Source: Methylococcus capsulatus str. Texas = ATCC 19069 (lineage in GTDB: Bacteria; Pseudomonadota; Gammaproteobacteria; Methylococcales; Methylococcaceae). Taken from it: 64,000 nt of DNA. The translations under genes were made by a program, and so were the position numbers. The notes below the pieces were generated by a model. It saw only the letters and a list, made by a program, of their open reading frames with translations. It made no database searches and was not told where the DNA came from. The stretch is from the NCBI RefSeq assembly GCF_000424685.1, contig NZ_AUKJ01000017.1, forward strand, positions 191,001-255,000. The letters are read 5' to 3'. This document shows positions 18,533 to 31,935 of this stretch, one piece after another. Every line of letters begins with the position of its first letter. Position 1 is the stretch's first letter.

Positions 18533-19364
18533 AGGAGGCCGGCAGCGGGCCGGCTGGGGCCGGGAACCTCCAGGCTTATGCCGAACATTGCCTCGGCTCG
18601 CCCGAGGTCGAAACCAAACTGGCGGTATCCCACGAGGCCTGGCGGGCCTGCCTCGCCGGCGAGCTCGATTTCGGAATCGAAGGCGAGCCGCGGCCGATCG
18701 GCTTCGCCCGTTTCCCCGAGCGCCCGCGGCGGGTCGATCCGCGCGGACTGCCGCGTCGCGGCATCAATACCGTGGACGGGCGGGTGGCTCTTTTGCATGC
18801 TGTGGCCCACATCGAATTCAGCGCGATCCAGCTAGCCTGGGACCACCTCTACCGCTTCCGCGGCCTGCCGCAAGATTATTACCTTGATTGGCTGCGGGTG
18901 GCGGCGGAGGAGGCGGAACACTTCACCCTGGTGCGGCAGCGGCTCCGCGAACTCGGCGCCGATTACGGTGATCTCCCGGTGCACGGCGGGTTGTGGAGCA
19001 TGGCGGAGGAAACGGCTTACGACGTCGCCGCCCGTATGGCCCTGGTGCCGCGCTTCATGGAGGCGCGGGGGCTGGACGTGACCCCGGGCATGATCGAGCG
19101 GCTGCGGCGGGCAGGGATGCGCGCAGCGTCGAAGTGCTCGAACGCATCCTGCATGACGAGGTCGGGCACGTGGCCCTGGGGTCGCGCTGGTTCCGGTGGG
19201 TCTGCGATCAGTGCGGGGTCGATCCGGAAGTCGAGTATTTCGCTCTGGTGGACCGTCACCTGCACGGCCGGGCGCGTGGGCCATTCAATCTCGAACTGCG
19301 CCGGCGCGCCGGCTTCAGTGACAGGGAACTCGAACTGCTGGAGTCTTCCGACGCTCCCCGCTGA
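18529..19364 (+). pseudogene. Ferritin-like DUF455 (COG2833) protein, broken by a one-base frameshift
   Basis: From the ATG at 18529 (ATGA overlap with acnB) the frame encodes a DUF455 ferritin-like protein to about residue 195 (PGMIERLRRAG), then turns into nonsense ending at 19530. From about 19117 the neighbouring frame continues the family exactly (ARSVEVLERILHDEVGHVALGSRWF) and stops at 19364. Adding one G to GGG at 19114-19116 restores AGDARSVEVL and a 278-residue protein of normal family length. The four-helix iron-type residues are all present across the two frames (HIEFSAIQ, AEEAEHF, EETAYD, HDEVGH). Either a real recent mutation or a sequencing error in a G run. The reaction is unknown; the family resembles MiaE-like diiron proteins. 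Confidence 0.87.
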
Positions 19365-19375
19365 TGGCCCGGCGT

Positions 19376-20599
19376 TCAGGCCTCTGCCCGGCTGCCGTAA
19401 TGGGTCTCGATATAGCGCTCGACCAGTTCCTGGAATTCCTCGGCGATGCGGTCGCCCTTCAGCGTCACCGTCTTCACGCCGTCCTCAAACACCGGAGCGA
19501 CCGGCTGTTCGCCCGTACCCGGCAGGCTGATGCCGATGTTGGCGTTCTTGCTTTCGCCCGGGCCGTTCACCACGCAGCCCATCACGGCCACATGCATGTC
19601 TTCCACACCCCGGTAGCGCCTGCGCCATTCCGGCATCTTGTGGCGCAGGTGCGTCTGAATCTGCTGGGCCAGCTTCTGGAAATAGTCGCTGGTGGTTCGG
19701 CCGCAGCCGGGGCAGGAGATGACCATGGGGGTGAACGAGCGCAATCCCATGGTCTGCAGGATTTCCTGGGCGACGATGACCTCTAGACTGCGGTCGGCGC
19801 CGGGCTCCGGGGTCAGCGAAATGCGGATGGTGTCGCCGATACCCTGCTGCAGCAGCACGGACAGCGCGGCGGTGGAGGCGACGATGCCCTTGGAACCCAT
19901 GCCGGCTTCGGTCAACCCCAGGTGCAAGGCATAGTCGCAGCGGCTGGACAGGGCTTCGTAGACCGAAATCAGCTCCTGCACCCCGCTCATCTTGCACGAC
20001 AGCACGATGCGATCCTTGGGCAGCCCCAGTCCCTGGGCCTTCTCCGCGCTTTCCAGCGCCGAGGTGATGACGGCCTCGCGCATCACTTCCGGCAGGGAGC
20101 GCGGCTCGGCCAGCCGGGCATTTTCATCGAGCAGACGGGCCAGTACCGACTGGTCCAGGCTGCCCCAGTTGACGCCGATGCGGACCGGCTTGTCGTAGCG
20201 GCAGGCGAACTCGATCATCTGGGCGAACTGCGGATCGCGCTTGGAGCCGCGGCCGACGTTGCCCGGATTGATGCGGAATTTGCCCAGTGCCTCGGCGCAG
20301 GCGGGGTATTTGTCGAGCAGCTTGTGGCCGTTGAAGTGGAAGTCGCCCACCAGCGGCACGTTGCAACCCTGACGGTCGAGTTCTTCCCGGATGCGCGGGA
20401 CGGCTTCCGCGGCTTCTTCATTGTTGACGGTGATGCGCACCAGTTCCGAACCGGCCCGGGCCAGGTCGATGACCTGGCGGACGGTTCCCGCCACGTCGGC
20501 GGTGTCGGTGTTGGTCATGGACTGGACCACGATGGGCGCGCCGCCCCCGATCTGTACCGAACCGACGCGCACGCCGACAGTCTGTTTGCGATTCATCAT
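19376..20599 (-). CDS. ispG: 4-hydroxy-3-methylbut-2-en-1-yl diphosphate synthase (flavodoxin)
   Basis: IspG (GcpE), 407 residues, carries out the reductive ring opening of MEcPP in the non-mevalonate isoprenoid pathway using a [4Fe-4S] cluster. The N-terminal TIM barrel starts with the family motif [18 protein letters not shown]. The cluster cysteines lie in [13 protein letters not shown] and in the [13 protein letters not shown] region (preceded by MGCV). It converges with the DUF455 gene, leaving only 11 bases. Two ATG codons are adjacent at the start. Confidence 0.97.
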   Translation of the reverse strand: MMNRKQTVGVRVGSVQIGGGAPIVVQSMTNTDTADVAGTVRQVIDLARAGSELVRITVNNEEAAEAVPRIREELDRQGCNVPLVGDFHFNGHKLLDKYPACAEALGKFRINPGNVGRGSKRDPQFAQMIEFACRYDKPVRIGVNWGSLDQSVLARLLDENARLAEPRSLPEVMREAVITSALESAEKAQGLGLPKDRIVLSCKMSGVQELISVYEALSSRCDYALHLGLTEAGMGSKGIVASTAALSVLLQQGIGDTIRISLTPEPGADRSLEVIVAQEILQTMGLRSFTPMVISCPGCGRTTSDYFQKLAQQIQTHLRHKMPEWRRRYRGVEDMHVAVMGCVVNGPGESKNANIGISLPGTGEQPVAPVFEDGVKTVTLKGDRIAEEFQELVERYIETHYGSRAEA

Positions 20600-20866
20600 G
20601 CGTTACCTGCGAGAAGGGAAGTCAACCGGGCAATTCTACCAGTTGACGCGTTTACGGCTAATTTCCTAGTTCCATACTCGGGTGTCAATCCCCGCTCGTC
20701 GTCGCCTGCGGGTGTCGAAAAGACCATGGCCGGTGCGGCGCGGCGAAGCAGGCGGGCGTGTCGTGTTTCACGGCCGAGCGCCCGACCGGCTCGTCACCGT
20801 GGGCGAGTGGCGTGGATTCGTCGAATCCGGTTTAATCGCGCTTTTCCCCGTTTCGAGGACGAACGT

Positions 20867-21160
20867 ATGGACCTGGCGACCAAGGTGATGATTCTGAGAA
20901 TTGTGGTGGTGTTCGCCGCGGCTCTTTTCCTGATCGGCGTGATCGTCGGTTTGATCAAACCCAAGTGGGTGCTGTTCTGGGCGAAAAATCCGGATCGGCT
21001 GACGGCGGCCATGGTGGTGTCGGCGATCGCGATGCTGCTGTTCATGGCCGGCTGGACCGGTATCGCCAAGCTGACGCTCAAGCCGAAGGAGCCGCAGCAG
21101 CGTCACGAAGAGGATCGCCGTTCCAGGGATGAGCAGAACATGCTCCAGCTCAACCGATAG
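20867..21160 (+). CDS. Small two-helix inner-membrane protein
   Basis: A 97-residue protein starting at the ATG at 20867, after CGAGGACG. Two hydrophobic helices span about residues 6-27 and 43-62, with WAKNPDRLTA between them, and the tail is charged (Lys/Arg/Glu-rich with RHEEDRRSRDE). The same frame is open for 945 bases upstream, but that part is antisense to ispG. No family is recognised. It precedes oadG by 122 bases on the same strand; a relation to the oad genes is possible but unproven. Confidence 0.65.
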   Translation: MDLATKVMILRIVVVFAAALFLIGVIVGLIKPKWVLFWAKNPDRLTAAMVVSAIAMLLFMAGWTGIAKLTLKPKEPQQRHEEDRRSRDEQNMLQLNR

Positions 21161-21282
21161 CGCTCGAAGACGTCTGCCGCCGCATGCACACCCCGGGCGG
21201 GGCCGCCGGACGGCACAGATCGACTTTCCTGCCGGAGCGCTTTATCATTCCGGCGTTTTGTCGCTAACCTGAAACTTCCCGC

Positions 21283-21540
21283 ATGGAATCGTCGATCCCA
21301 GAGCTCTTGCTGGCCGGTGGCAGGCTCATGTTCATAGGTATGACCATCGTATTCCTGTTTCTGGCGCTGCTGGTAGGGGTCATCCACGTGACTTCGCGCC
21401 TGATCGGCCGGTATTCGCCGGAGGAGCCGGTCGCACTCAAGCCCGTGAGTGCCGTGGTCGCCAGGAGTACCGGCGGGGAGGATGAAGCGGAGATCGTCGC
21501 CGCGATCACGGCGGCGGTCCACCGTTACCAGAACAAGTAA
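21283..21540 (+). CDS. oadG: Oxaloacetate decarboxylase gamma chain
   Basis: OadG, 85 residues: one N-terminal transmembrane helix ([20 protein letters not shown]), a Pro-containing linker, and a short C-terminal tail ending in [18 protein letters not shown], the segment that contacts the alpha chain. In the family it anchors OadA to the membrane, binds zinc and holds the complex together. A weak hairpin (21231-21254) sits upstream. oadA follows after 23 bases. Confidence 0.9.
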   Translation: MESSIPELLLAGGRLMFIGMTIVFLFLALLVGVIHVTSRLIGRYSPEEPVALKPVSAVVARSTGGEDEAEIVAAITAAVHRYQNK

Positions 21541-21563
21541 GGCACAATCTGAGGAGTTTTTGC

Positions 21564-23360
21564 ATGGCAACCCCTTTGGGCATCACCGACGTGGTCCTGC
21601 GCGATGCGCATCAGTCCCTGTTGGCCACCCGGCTTCGTCTCGAGGACATGCTGCCGATTTGTCCCAAGCTGGACAAGGTCGGATTCTGGTCCCTGGAGGC
21701 ATGGGGCGGCGCGACCTTCGATGCATGCATCCGCTATCTGGGCGAAGATCCGTGGGTGCGCCTGAGAGCACTGAAGAAGGCCTTGCCAAACACCCGGCTG
21801 CAGATGCTGCTGCGGGGGCAGAATCTGCTGGGCTATCGCCACTACGCGGACGATGTGGTGGAGAAATTCGTGGAACGCTCGGCCGAAAATGGCGTCGATG
21901 TGTTCCGCATCTTCGACGCCCTCAACGACCTCCGTAACTTCGAAAAGGCCATCCGCGCGGCCATCGCCATGGGCAAACATGCCCAGGGCGCCATTTCGTA
22001 TACGGTGAGCCCCGTGCATACGATCGATATGTGGGTCGATCTGTCCAAGCGTCTGGAGGACATGGGCGCTCATTCGATCTGCATCAAGGACATGGCAGGC
22101 CTGCTCAAACCGTATGTCGCCGAGGAACTGGTCGGCCGCCTCAAGCAGGAGGTTGGCGTGCCGATCCACATGCAATGCCATGCGACCACGGGTCTGAGCA
22201 CGGCCGCCATCGTGAAAGCGGTCGAGGCCGGTATCGACAACGTCGACACGGCGATATCGTCCATGAGCATGACCTACGGCCACAGTCCCACCGAGGCGGT
22301 CGTGGCGATCTTCCAGGGACACGAACGCGATACTGGGCTGGACATCCATCTGCTGGAGGAAATCGCGGCCTATTTCCGCGAGGTACGGAAAAAGTACGCC
22401 AGGTTCGAGGGCAGCCTGAAAGGCGTCGACAGCCGCATTCTGGTGGCCCAGGTACCGGGCGGCATGCTCACCAACATGGAGAGCCAGCTCAAGGAACAGG
22501 GGGCGCTGGACCGTTTCGACGAGGTAATGCAGGAGATACCCAGGGTCCGCGAAGATCTGGGCTTCATCCCGCTGGTCACGCCGACCTCGCAGATCGTCGG
22601 TACCCAGGCGGTCTTCAACGTGCTCGCCGGCGAACGTTACAAGACCATCACCAAGGAGACGGCGGGTGTCCTGCGGGGCGAGTACGGCGCCACCCCGGCG
22701 CCGGTCAATGCCGAGCTGCAGTCCCGCGTGTTGAAAGGCGACGAGCCGATCACCTGCCGTCCCGCCGATCTCCTGGCACCCGAGCTGAAGAAGCTGACGG
22801 ACGAATTGAAGCGCCTGGCCAAGGAGCATGGGGTAAAGCTGTCCTCCCCGCAGGTCGAGGATGTGCTGACCTATGCGCTGTTCCCCCAGGTCGGCTGGCG
22901 GTTCCTCCAGAACCGGGACAATCCGGCGGCTTTCGAGCCGCCGCCAGGTGCCGAGCCCGCCGTCCCGGCAGCCGAGGTCACCAGCGAGGCCGTGGCGCCG
23001 GATGGCGCCCGTCTCTACACCGTCACGGTCAACGGCCGCAGTTATCAGGTCGAGGTGGCGCCGGGCGGCGCCATCGGGGCGATCCATTCGGCCTCCGGTA
23101 CGGCGTCGCCGTCCGCAGCTGCGCAGATCCTCGCCGCGCGGGCCGTCAGCGAGTCGGTCAGCGCGCCGGTGGCGGGGCACGTGCTGCGTATCAACGTCAC
23201 CGAAGGGCAAAAAGTGGCCGAAGGCCAGGTGGTCGTCGTCATGGAGGCCATGAAAATGGAGACCGAAGTGAGGGCGCGCAGCGGCGGCATCGTGGTCGGT
23301 ATCGCCGTCAAGCCGGGCGATACCGTCAATACCGGCGACGTGCTGGTCACGCTGGGCTGA
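21564..23360 (+). CDS. oadA: Oxaloacetate decarboxylase alpha chain (biotin protein)
   Basis: OadA, 598 residues. The carboxyltransferase TIM barrel (about 1-300; [15 protein letters not shown] at the N-terminus, metal and CO2 site) transfers carboxylate from oxaloacetate to biotin. A PYC_OADA conserved domain follows, then a Pro/Ala linker and a biotinyl domain with the attachment Lys at residue 564 (EAMKMETE). A GAGGAG site precedes the ATG. With OadB and OadG it would couple oxaloacetate decarboxylation to sodium export at the inner membrane. Confidence 0.96.
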   Translation: MATPLGITDVVLRDAHQSLLATRLRLEDMLPICPKLDKVGFWSLEAWGGATFDACIRYLGEDPWVRLRALKKALPNTRLQMLLRGQNLLGYRHYADDVVEKFVERSAENGVDVFRIFDALNDLRNFEKAIRAAIAMGKHAQGAISYTVSPVHTIDMWVDLSKRLEDMGAHSICIKDMAGLLKPYVAEELVGRLKQEVGVPIHMQCHATTGLSTAAIVKAVEAGIDNVDTAISSMSMTYGHSPTEAVVAIFQGHERDTGLDIHLLEEIAAYFREVRKKYARFEGSLKGVDSRILVAQVPGGMLTNMESQLKEQGALDRFDEVMQEIPRVREDLGFIPLVTPTSQIVGTQAVFNVLAGERYKTITKETAGVLRGEYGATPAPVNAELQSRVLKGDEPITCRPADLLAPELKKLTDELKRLAKEHGVKLSSPQVEDVLTYALFPQVGWRFLQNRDNPAAFEPPPGAEPAVPAAEVTSEAVAPDGARLYTVTVNGRSYQVEVAPGGAIGAIHSASGTASPSAAAQILAARAVSESVSAPVAGHVLRINVTEGQKVAEGQVVVVMEAMKMETEVRARSGGIVVGIAVKPGDTVNTGDVLVTLG

Positions 23361-23373
23361 GGCGGGCCGATCC

Positions 23374-24501
23374 ATGAGCGGATTCGTCGAATTGTGGAGC
23401 AGCACCGGCCTGTCCAATTTCCAGTGGGGGCAGGTCATCATGATGACGGTGGGGTTCCTGCTCATCTATCTCGCCATCCGCAAAGGCTTCGAGCCTTTGC
23501 TGCTGCTCCCCATCGGCTTCGGCGCGGTGCTCAGCAATATTCCGGTGGCCGGCATCGCCGAAGAAGGCGGGCTGCTCTCGTATCTGTATTTCGGCATCAA
23601 GTCCGGCATATTCCCGCTGCTGATCTTCATGGGAGTGGGGGCCATGACCGACTTCGGTCCCATGCTGGCCAACCCCAAGACCCTGCTGCTGGGAGCGGCC
23701 GCTCAGTTCGGCATCTTCGGCACATTGTTCGGTGCGCTGGCGCTGAACCTGGTGCCCGGCCTCCAGTTCGGCTTCAGGGATGCGGCCGCCATAGCCATCA
23801 TCGGCGGGGCCGACGGCCCGACTGCCATTTACGTCGCCTCCAGGCTCGCGCCGGACCTGCTCGGCGCCATCGCCGTCGCGGCCTATTCCTACATGGCCCT
23901 CGTGCCGTTGATCCAGCCACCCATCATGCGCGCCCTGACCACGCCGGAGGAGCGCCTGATCGAAATGTCGCAGCTGCGCGTGGTGGGCAAAACCGAGAAG
24001 ATCATTTTCCCGGTGGTATTGTTGATCCTGACCGCTTTGCTGCTGCCCTCCGCCGCGCCTCTGATCGGCATGTTCTGCCTGGGCAACCTGATGCGCGAAT
24101 GCGGTGTGGTCGAACGCCTGAGCAAAACGTCCCAGAACGAACTGATCAACATCGTTACGATCTTCCTGGGGCTGTCGGTTGGTTCCAAGCTGAGTGCCAA
24201 TGCCTTCCTCCGCCCGGAAACCTTGGGGATTCTCGTGCTCGGCGCGATTGCCTTCGGCTTCGGCACGGCTTCCGGGGTGTTGATGGCGAAGCTGATGAAC
24301 CGCTTTACTCTCCACAAGATCAATCCCCTGATCGGCGCCGCAGGCGTTTCCGCCGTGCCGATGTCGGCGCGGGTGGCCAATAAGGTGGGCCAGGAGAGCA
24401 ATCCCCACAACTTCCTCCTGATGCACGCCATGGGTCCGAACGTGGCCGGCGTGATCGGCTCCGCCGTGGCGGCGGGCGTGCTGCTGGCGCTGGTTCAGTG
24501 A
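23374..24501 (+). CDS. oadB: Oxaloacetate decarboxylase beta chain, Na+ pump
   Basis: OadB, 375 residues, about nine to eleven transmembrane segments. It decarboxylates carboxybiotin and pumps Na+ outward. Family signatures include [16 protein letters not shown], the sodium-site region [12 protein letters not shown] and [10 protein letters not shown]. All three subunits of the pump are therefore present in the order G-A-B. The gene ends the oad operon; what follows is a decayed gene. Confidence 0.96.
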   Translation: MSGFVELWSSTGLSNFQWGQVIMMTVGFLLIYLAIRKGFEPLLLLPIGFGAVLSNIPVAGIAEEGGLLSYLYFGIKSGIFPLLIFMGVGAMTDFGPMLANPKTLLLGAAAQFGIFGTLFGALALNLVPGLQFGFRDAAAIAIIGGADGPTAIYVASRLAPDLLGAIAVAAYSYMALVPLIQPPIMRALTTPEERLIEMSQLRVVGKTEKIIFPVVLLILTALLLPSAAPLIGMFCLGNLMRECGVVERLSKTSQNELINIVTIFLGLSVGSKLSANAFLRPETLGILVLGAIAFGFGTASGVLMAKLMNRFTLHKINPLIGAAGVSAVPMSARVANKVGQESNPHNFLLMHAMGPNVAGVIGSAVAAGVLLALVQ

Positions 24502-24551
24502 TCCTCGCGAATTGCGCTCTTTCGGGAAGCCGTTGATGCAGCGCGCCGTTC

Positions 24552-25110
24552 GTGGCGCCTCGGTTCTCGAATAGTTCCACCGTCGTCACGCCGGTCCATT
24601 TCGATGCCTGTTTCCATTGGCTGAAGGACGACGGCACCCATGGAGGCGGCATCCGGGAGTTGCCGGACGCGAAAGCGGGCAAGAAGGCGGGATTGCAGGA
24701 TGAAGCCGTCGTGCCGACTTTCGATGGCGGTTACGCGAGCTTCTACCACTCCGTGTTTTTTTGCTGCTGAAATGGCGATCCCGCCCCATCGCGCCGGTGG
24801 GATCGTGGACGGATCCGCCGGATGGCGGCGCCGTGGCGCCGGGCGGTGACTTCGTGCTCAAGCGCGAATCTCTGCCGGGCTGGGAGCAGGTGCGGGAACG
24901 GGCGTTCCGGGCTGGTTGAACTCGCCTCCCTCGGCTTACGACACGCCGCGGGGATTGCAGGGGAAATCCCCAGGGCAACCTGGAGTCCGCCGGCGTGACC
25001 CGGATCGACGGTCCGGCTTCGAAAAGCGACGAACCGGCCGAAGCCTGCCGCAAGCGCATCTTCGGATGTCGGGGCTCGGATCGCCCGGGCGCAGGGCCGA
25101 GGGCCGGAAA
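24552..25110 (+). pseudogene. Decayed pgaB-like polysaccharide N-deacetylase (NodB domain)
   Basis: Four consecutive pieces in shifting frames line up with one PgaB/HmsF deacetylase. Piece 1 (24552-24760) reads HFDACFHWLKDDG, then LPDAKAGKKAG and TFDGGYASFYHSV. Piece 2, after a seven-T run at 24756-24762, reads LLLKWRSRPIAPVGSW, TDPPDGGAV and GWEQVRE. Piece 3 (about 24912-24960) gives LVELAS and then, one frame over, AYDTPRG. Piece 4 (24962-25110) reads [15 protein letters not shown]. At least three frameshifts are needed, the family TFDDGY metal site is changed to TFDGGY, and the signal peptide and C-terminal domain are missing. It cannot make a working enzyme. Intact PgaB deacetylates poly-beta-1,6-GlcNAc in biofilm export. 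No pgaA, pgaC or pgaD is nearby. Confidence 0.82.
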
Positions 25111-25195
25111 CAGAGCTTTGAATCCCAGTAGGATACTCAGGAATATGGAGGAACTGATACACTGGGACTTCCCCCGCCGAAGAGGCCACCTCAGC

Positions 25196-27235
<2,040 letters not shown>

Positions 27236-27250
27236 CCCGCCGTCCTGCCC

Positions 27251-27280
27251 TTGGCATGCACTGCCGAACTTGTGTATAAG
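27251..27280 (+). promoter_or_regulatory. Sigma-70 promoter for the ribA-like fusion gene
   Basis: TTGGCA (27251-27256), an 18-base spacer, then TATAAG (27275-27280), about 79 bases before the ATG. No FMN riboswitch motifs (RFN element) were found between it and the gene. Confidence 0.45.
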
Positions 27281-27358
27281 CGTAGATTTCTACCCTGAGC
27301 GCGCTTGCCGGATCCTGGTTCCGGTGCCGCTCGGCCGCACCCGTAACCCACCGCCTGC

Positions 27359-28573
27359 ATGAAAACCCGGACTTTCCCCGTCGTTCACGAACTCGTCAGC
27401 ACCCGCCTTCCCAACCGATTCGGTGACTTCGTCATCCATTGCTACGGCGGGGCGCAGGATGGCAAGCAGCATCTGGCCCTAGTGAAAGGCGAGGTTCGGG
27501 GGCGAGAAGGCGTGCTGGCCCGAGTCCACTCCGAATGTCTGACCGGCGATGTGTTCGGTTCGCGCCGCTGTGACTGCGGTGAGCAGCTCGAACTGGCGCT
27601 CCGTGCGATCGGCGAGGCGGAATGTGGGGTGCTGCTGTATCTGCGCCAGGAAGGCAGGGGCATCGGCCTGGTGCAGAAACTACGGGCCTACAATCTGCAG
27701 GACGAAGGTCTGGATACAGTGGAGGCCAATCTGCGCCTGGGCCATCAGGCCGATGAGCGCGACTACCATGTCGCGGCCCGTATGCTGGAAGACCTCGGTG
27801 TGAAGAGCGTGCGACTGATGACCAACAATCCCAAGAAGATCGACGAACTGCGTCGCTACGGTATCCCCATCGCTGCCCGGGTGCCGATCGAAGCGCCCAG
27901 CCATCCGGAGAACGTCCGCTATCTCCGGGCCAAAGTCGAGAAAATGTCGCACATGCTGTCGTTCGAGCGGAAGCGGCCGCGTTTTCCGTTCCTCGATGCC
28001 CTGTGCGAACACCAGAGCGAAGGTCCGGTTTCGCCAGGGCGGCCGTTCGTGACGCTGAGCCGGGTCCAGAGTCTGGATGGCGGGGATGCGCCGACGGCAG
28101 GGGCCGAGGCGTGCGAGCTGGCCGGCGCTCTGCGGGCCGTTCACGAGGGAACGCTGACGGCGTCCGGTCCGGCACTGCGGCTCACCGTGCGCGGCGGTCG
28201 GAAAGCCCCCGTAAATTTCGCCATGGCCGGCACGCCGTCTGCCGTCGGTGATGTCGTCGCGATATCCGCGGACGCCCAGGGTGACATCGACCTTGCCGCG
28301 GTGCTGGCGACCATACTCGGCCTCGGGGTGCGTACGCTGCTGGTCGAGGGTGATGCCGGCTTGTCTGGCCGTTTCCTCGACCAGGCGCTGGCGGATTACT
28401 GTGTCATCACCGTGGTACCCGAGTTCCAAGGCGGCAGCGGGAGCGGTGGCATTGGACGCGGTGCCTCCCGGATCGCCGCTTCCGGCTGCCAGACGCTGGG
28501 GCGTGATCTGGTCGTCTACGGCTCCCTGCGTTCCGAGCGGTCAGAAACGCCGGCCGTACTCCCCTCGGACTGA
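27359..28573 (+). CDS. ribA: GTP cyclohydrolase II fused to a RibD C-terminal (reductase-like) domain
   Basis: A 404-residue two-domain protein. Residues about 1-205 are GTP cyclohydrolase II: zinc ligands C60, C71 and C73 (HSECLTGDVFGSRRCDC) and the catalytic loop RQEGRGIGL at 96-104. After a linker, residues about 228-390 resemble the dihydrofolate-reductase-like C-terminal domain of RibD (RPFVTLSRVQSLDGG at the start, then LLVEGDAGLSGRFLDQAL). GTP cyclohydrolase II opens GTP to the pyrimidine that RibD later reduces, so the fusion pairs steps one and three of riboflavin synthesis and lacks the RibD deaminase domain. No other rib gene is in the window. It could be a second riboflavin enzyme or make another pyrimidine product. 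The domain call is solid; the product is not. Confidence 0.85.
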   Translation: MKTRTFPVVHELVSTRLPNRFGDFVIHCYGGAQDGKQHLALVKGEVRGREGVLARVHSECLTGDVFGSRRCDCGEQLELALRAIGEAECGVLLYLRQEGRGIGLVQKLRAYNLQDEGLDTVEANLRLGHQADERDYHVAARMLEDLGVKSVRLMTNNPKKIDELRRYGIPIAARVPIEAPSHPENVRYLRAKVEKMSHMLSFERKRPRFPFLDALCEHQSEGPVSPGRPFVTLSRVQSLDGGDAPTAGAEACELAGALRAVHEGTLTASGPALRLTVRGGRKAPVNFAMAGTPSAVGDVVAISADAQGDIDLAAVLATILGLGVRTLLVEGDAGLSGRFLDQALADYCVITVVPEFQGGSGSGGIGRGASRIAASGCQTLGRDLVVYGSLRSERSETPAVLPSD

Positions 28574-28777
28574 TTCCGGCCGATCATAGAGTGCCAGTGC
28601 CTGGACCTTGAGCAGGCGCAAAGCCGTCCGGTCGCCGTACCAGGTACCGGAGGCAGGATCCTGCCATTCGATCCGGTACGAAGTCGCGGACCTCAGCTTG
28701 CGGCGTTTCCAGCCGCTGCCCCACAGTATCAGGAAGGTCATGGCCTTGTGCAGGCGGCTTGCGGTGGGCGTGGTCAT
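28541..28777 (-). CDS. Small basic hypothetical protein overlapping the 3' end of the ribA-like gene
   Basis: A 78-residue ORF. The ATG at 28777 has GGAGG eight bases upstream; a second ATG two codons earlier is too close to that site, and the longer frame is low-complexity Arg/Pro. The protein (MTTPTASRLHKAMTFLILW, then a basic loop, then YRIEWQDPASGTWYGDRTAL) has a helix followed by a likely beta sheet and a C-terminal LLKVQALALYDRPES helix. Its last 33 bases overlap the convergent ribA-like gene. No family is recognised. The ribosome site supports it. Confidence 0.5.
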   Translation of the reverse strand: MTTPTASRLHKAMTFLILWGSGWKRRKLRSATSYRIEWQDPASGTWYGDRTALRLLKVQALALYDRPESVRGEYGRRF

Positions 28778-28976
28778 CGGCATGTCCTCCGGTCGTCGGT
28801 GAAGGCGAGGCCGTTCCCTGGCGCGGCGGTCCCTGTCCGACATCAAGCATATCCCGTGCCGTCGGGACCGAGCCTTGAGAATCCGAAGATGACGAGCTTT
28901 TGTGAGGGGTTCTCCGTGTTTCGTGCACCTTAACCGTGCAGCCGGTTGTCGGGAATCCAACAAGGCCGCGGGCGGT

Positions 28977-30360
<1,384 letters not shown>

Positions 30361-30371
<11 letters not shown>

Positions 30372-31842
30372 GGGCGGGTTTTTCTCCGGCGGAAACGATG
30401 TGGCGGGGGATGATGAGTGTGCAGCGGGCACCTCCCTCGGGCCGGTTGGCCAGATCCATCCGGCCGTTCACCTCGCGGATGAAGCGCTGCACCATGGCAA
30501 GGCCCAGACCGGTGCCGCCGGGGCGGCCGGTTCCGAACGGGCGGACGCCATGTTTCAAGATTTCTTCCGAAAAGCCAGGACCGTTGTCGCAGACCTGGAT
30601 GATCAGTTGTTCGCCTTCGGTGTGCACTTTGATGCCGATCTCGCCGGGTGCCGGCCCGATGGCCGAGGCAGCGTTCAGGATCAGATTCAGCAGAGCCTGC
30701 CGCAAGCTGCTGTCCGGCAGATGGCAGGTCAGCCCGTCCGGAACTTCGTAATTCAGTGCGATATGGGAAGGAACCTGGTAGCGCGTCAAAGCCACCAGAT
30801 CGTGAAGCATCGGGGCCAAGTTGAAATCCCGCGCTGGAGCCGGCGTATGCTTGCCCTGAGCGAGCAGGTCGTTGAGCAGCCGGCCCATCCGTTTGAGTTC
30901 GTCGATGATGAGTTCCAGCCTCTCGACATGTTCCGGGTTGCCCATTTCATTCTTGAGGTTGCTGCAACTCATCTGGATGCCTGCCAGAGGGTTGCGCAGT
31001 TCATGTGCGATGCCGGCGGCGAGTTCACCCAGCGCGGCGAAGCGTTCCGCCCTTGCGAGACTGTACTGCTGTTCAAGGAGGGCCTGGGTGGCGGCGCGTA
31101 CGTCCGCTTCGAGGGATTCGGCATAGCGCCGCTTGGTGTCCTGAAGTTCGGCGAGCTGGCTCACCATTTCGTTGTAACTGGTGAAAACCGGCAAAAGCAC
31201 CGGGTCCAGATTGCGAGTGGCGATCGGCGAGAAGTCTTCCAATGCGATTCGGGACAGCAGTTCCCGCAAGTTCCGCAAGGGGGTGAGGATGCGGCGGGTC
31301 AGGAACAATACGGTCACCAGCAGGATGGCGGCCAGCGTCAGGCTGGCCAAGGTGACTTCGCTGCGGGTATTCGCGCTGATGTCTTCCAGCAATTCTTCCC
31401 GGCGGGCGGTTTCCGCATCCAGCATCTCACTGATCGCCTGGAGCGCGAGCAACAAGCGGGTTCGGCGGGGCCGCGGGCCCAACTGGGCGAGCAGGGGATC
31501 GGCGAGATAGGTTTCGACGGTTTGGAGCTTGCGCGGTGTGTCGGGATCGAAATGCTGATCGGACTGGCGGAGCTGATTGAGGTCGCGGGCAAGGGTGTCG
31601 AAGCGTCCAGGCTGGATTGCCCTTTCGTTGTCCTGCAGGGAATCGGTCAGGGCCTTTTGGAGGTCCAGGCCGGTCTGCATGATGCGGTGAGCGTAACTGA
31701 CATGGGCGCGGATGGTCTCGAACCGGTCGAGGTTGCGCCAGATCATGCCGACCAGCACGGCGAGGATCAGCACGAGCAGGCCGAGGAGAGCCCAGCCGCG
31801 AAGCTGGGCTGCACGGTAAACCAGAGGTTTCACGACGGACAT
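30361..31842 (-). CDS. Sensor histidine kinase, partner of the sigma-54 response regulator
   Basis: A 493-residue membrane kinase: transmembrane helix at about 15-34, a helical periplasmic part to about 163, a second helix at about 164-182, HAMP to about 235, coiled coil, then HisKA with H280 (AAGIAHELRNPLAG) and the ATPase domain (N box NLILNAASAI, G1 DNGPGF, G2 GGTGLGLA). It overlaps its response regulator by 11 bases. The layout is like the GlrK/QseE group but the signal cannot be read from the sequence. sulP lies 93 bases upstream on the same strand. Confidence 0.93.
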
Positions 31843-31935
31843 GGGGAATGAGGGCTGGGGAGGATTATAGCCCAGACCCTTTATCGCTCCAGCGCCTGCA
31901 ACGGCCGCCGGCGTCGGTTCCGGGAGCCCGCGTGT

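Noticed and set aside
21231..21258. Terminator before oadG (GCCGGA/TCCGGC then GTTTTG)
   Set aside because: The six-base stem with a twelve-base loop is weak and the T-tract is short.
27236..27358. FMN riboswitch before the ribA-like gene
   Set aside because: The conserved RFN blocks are absent; only a sigma-70 promoter is visible.
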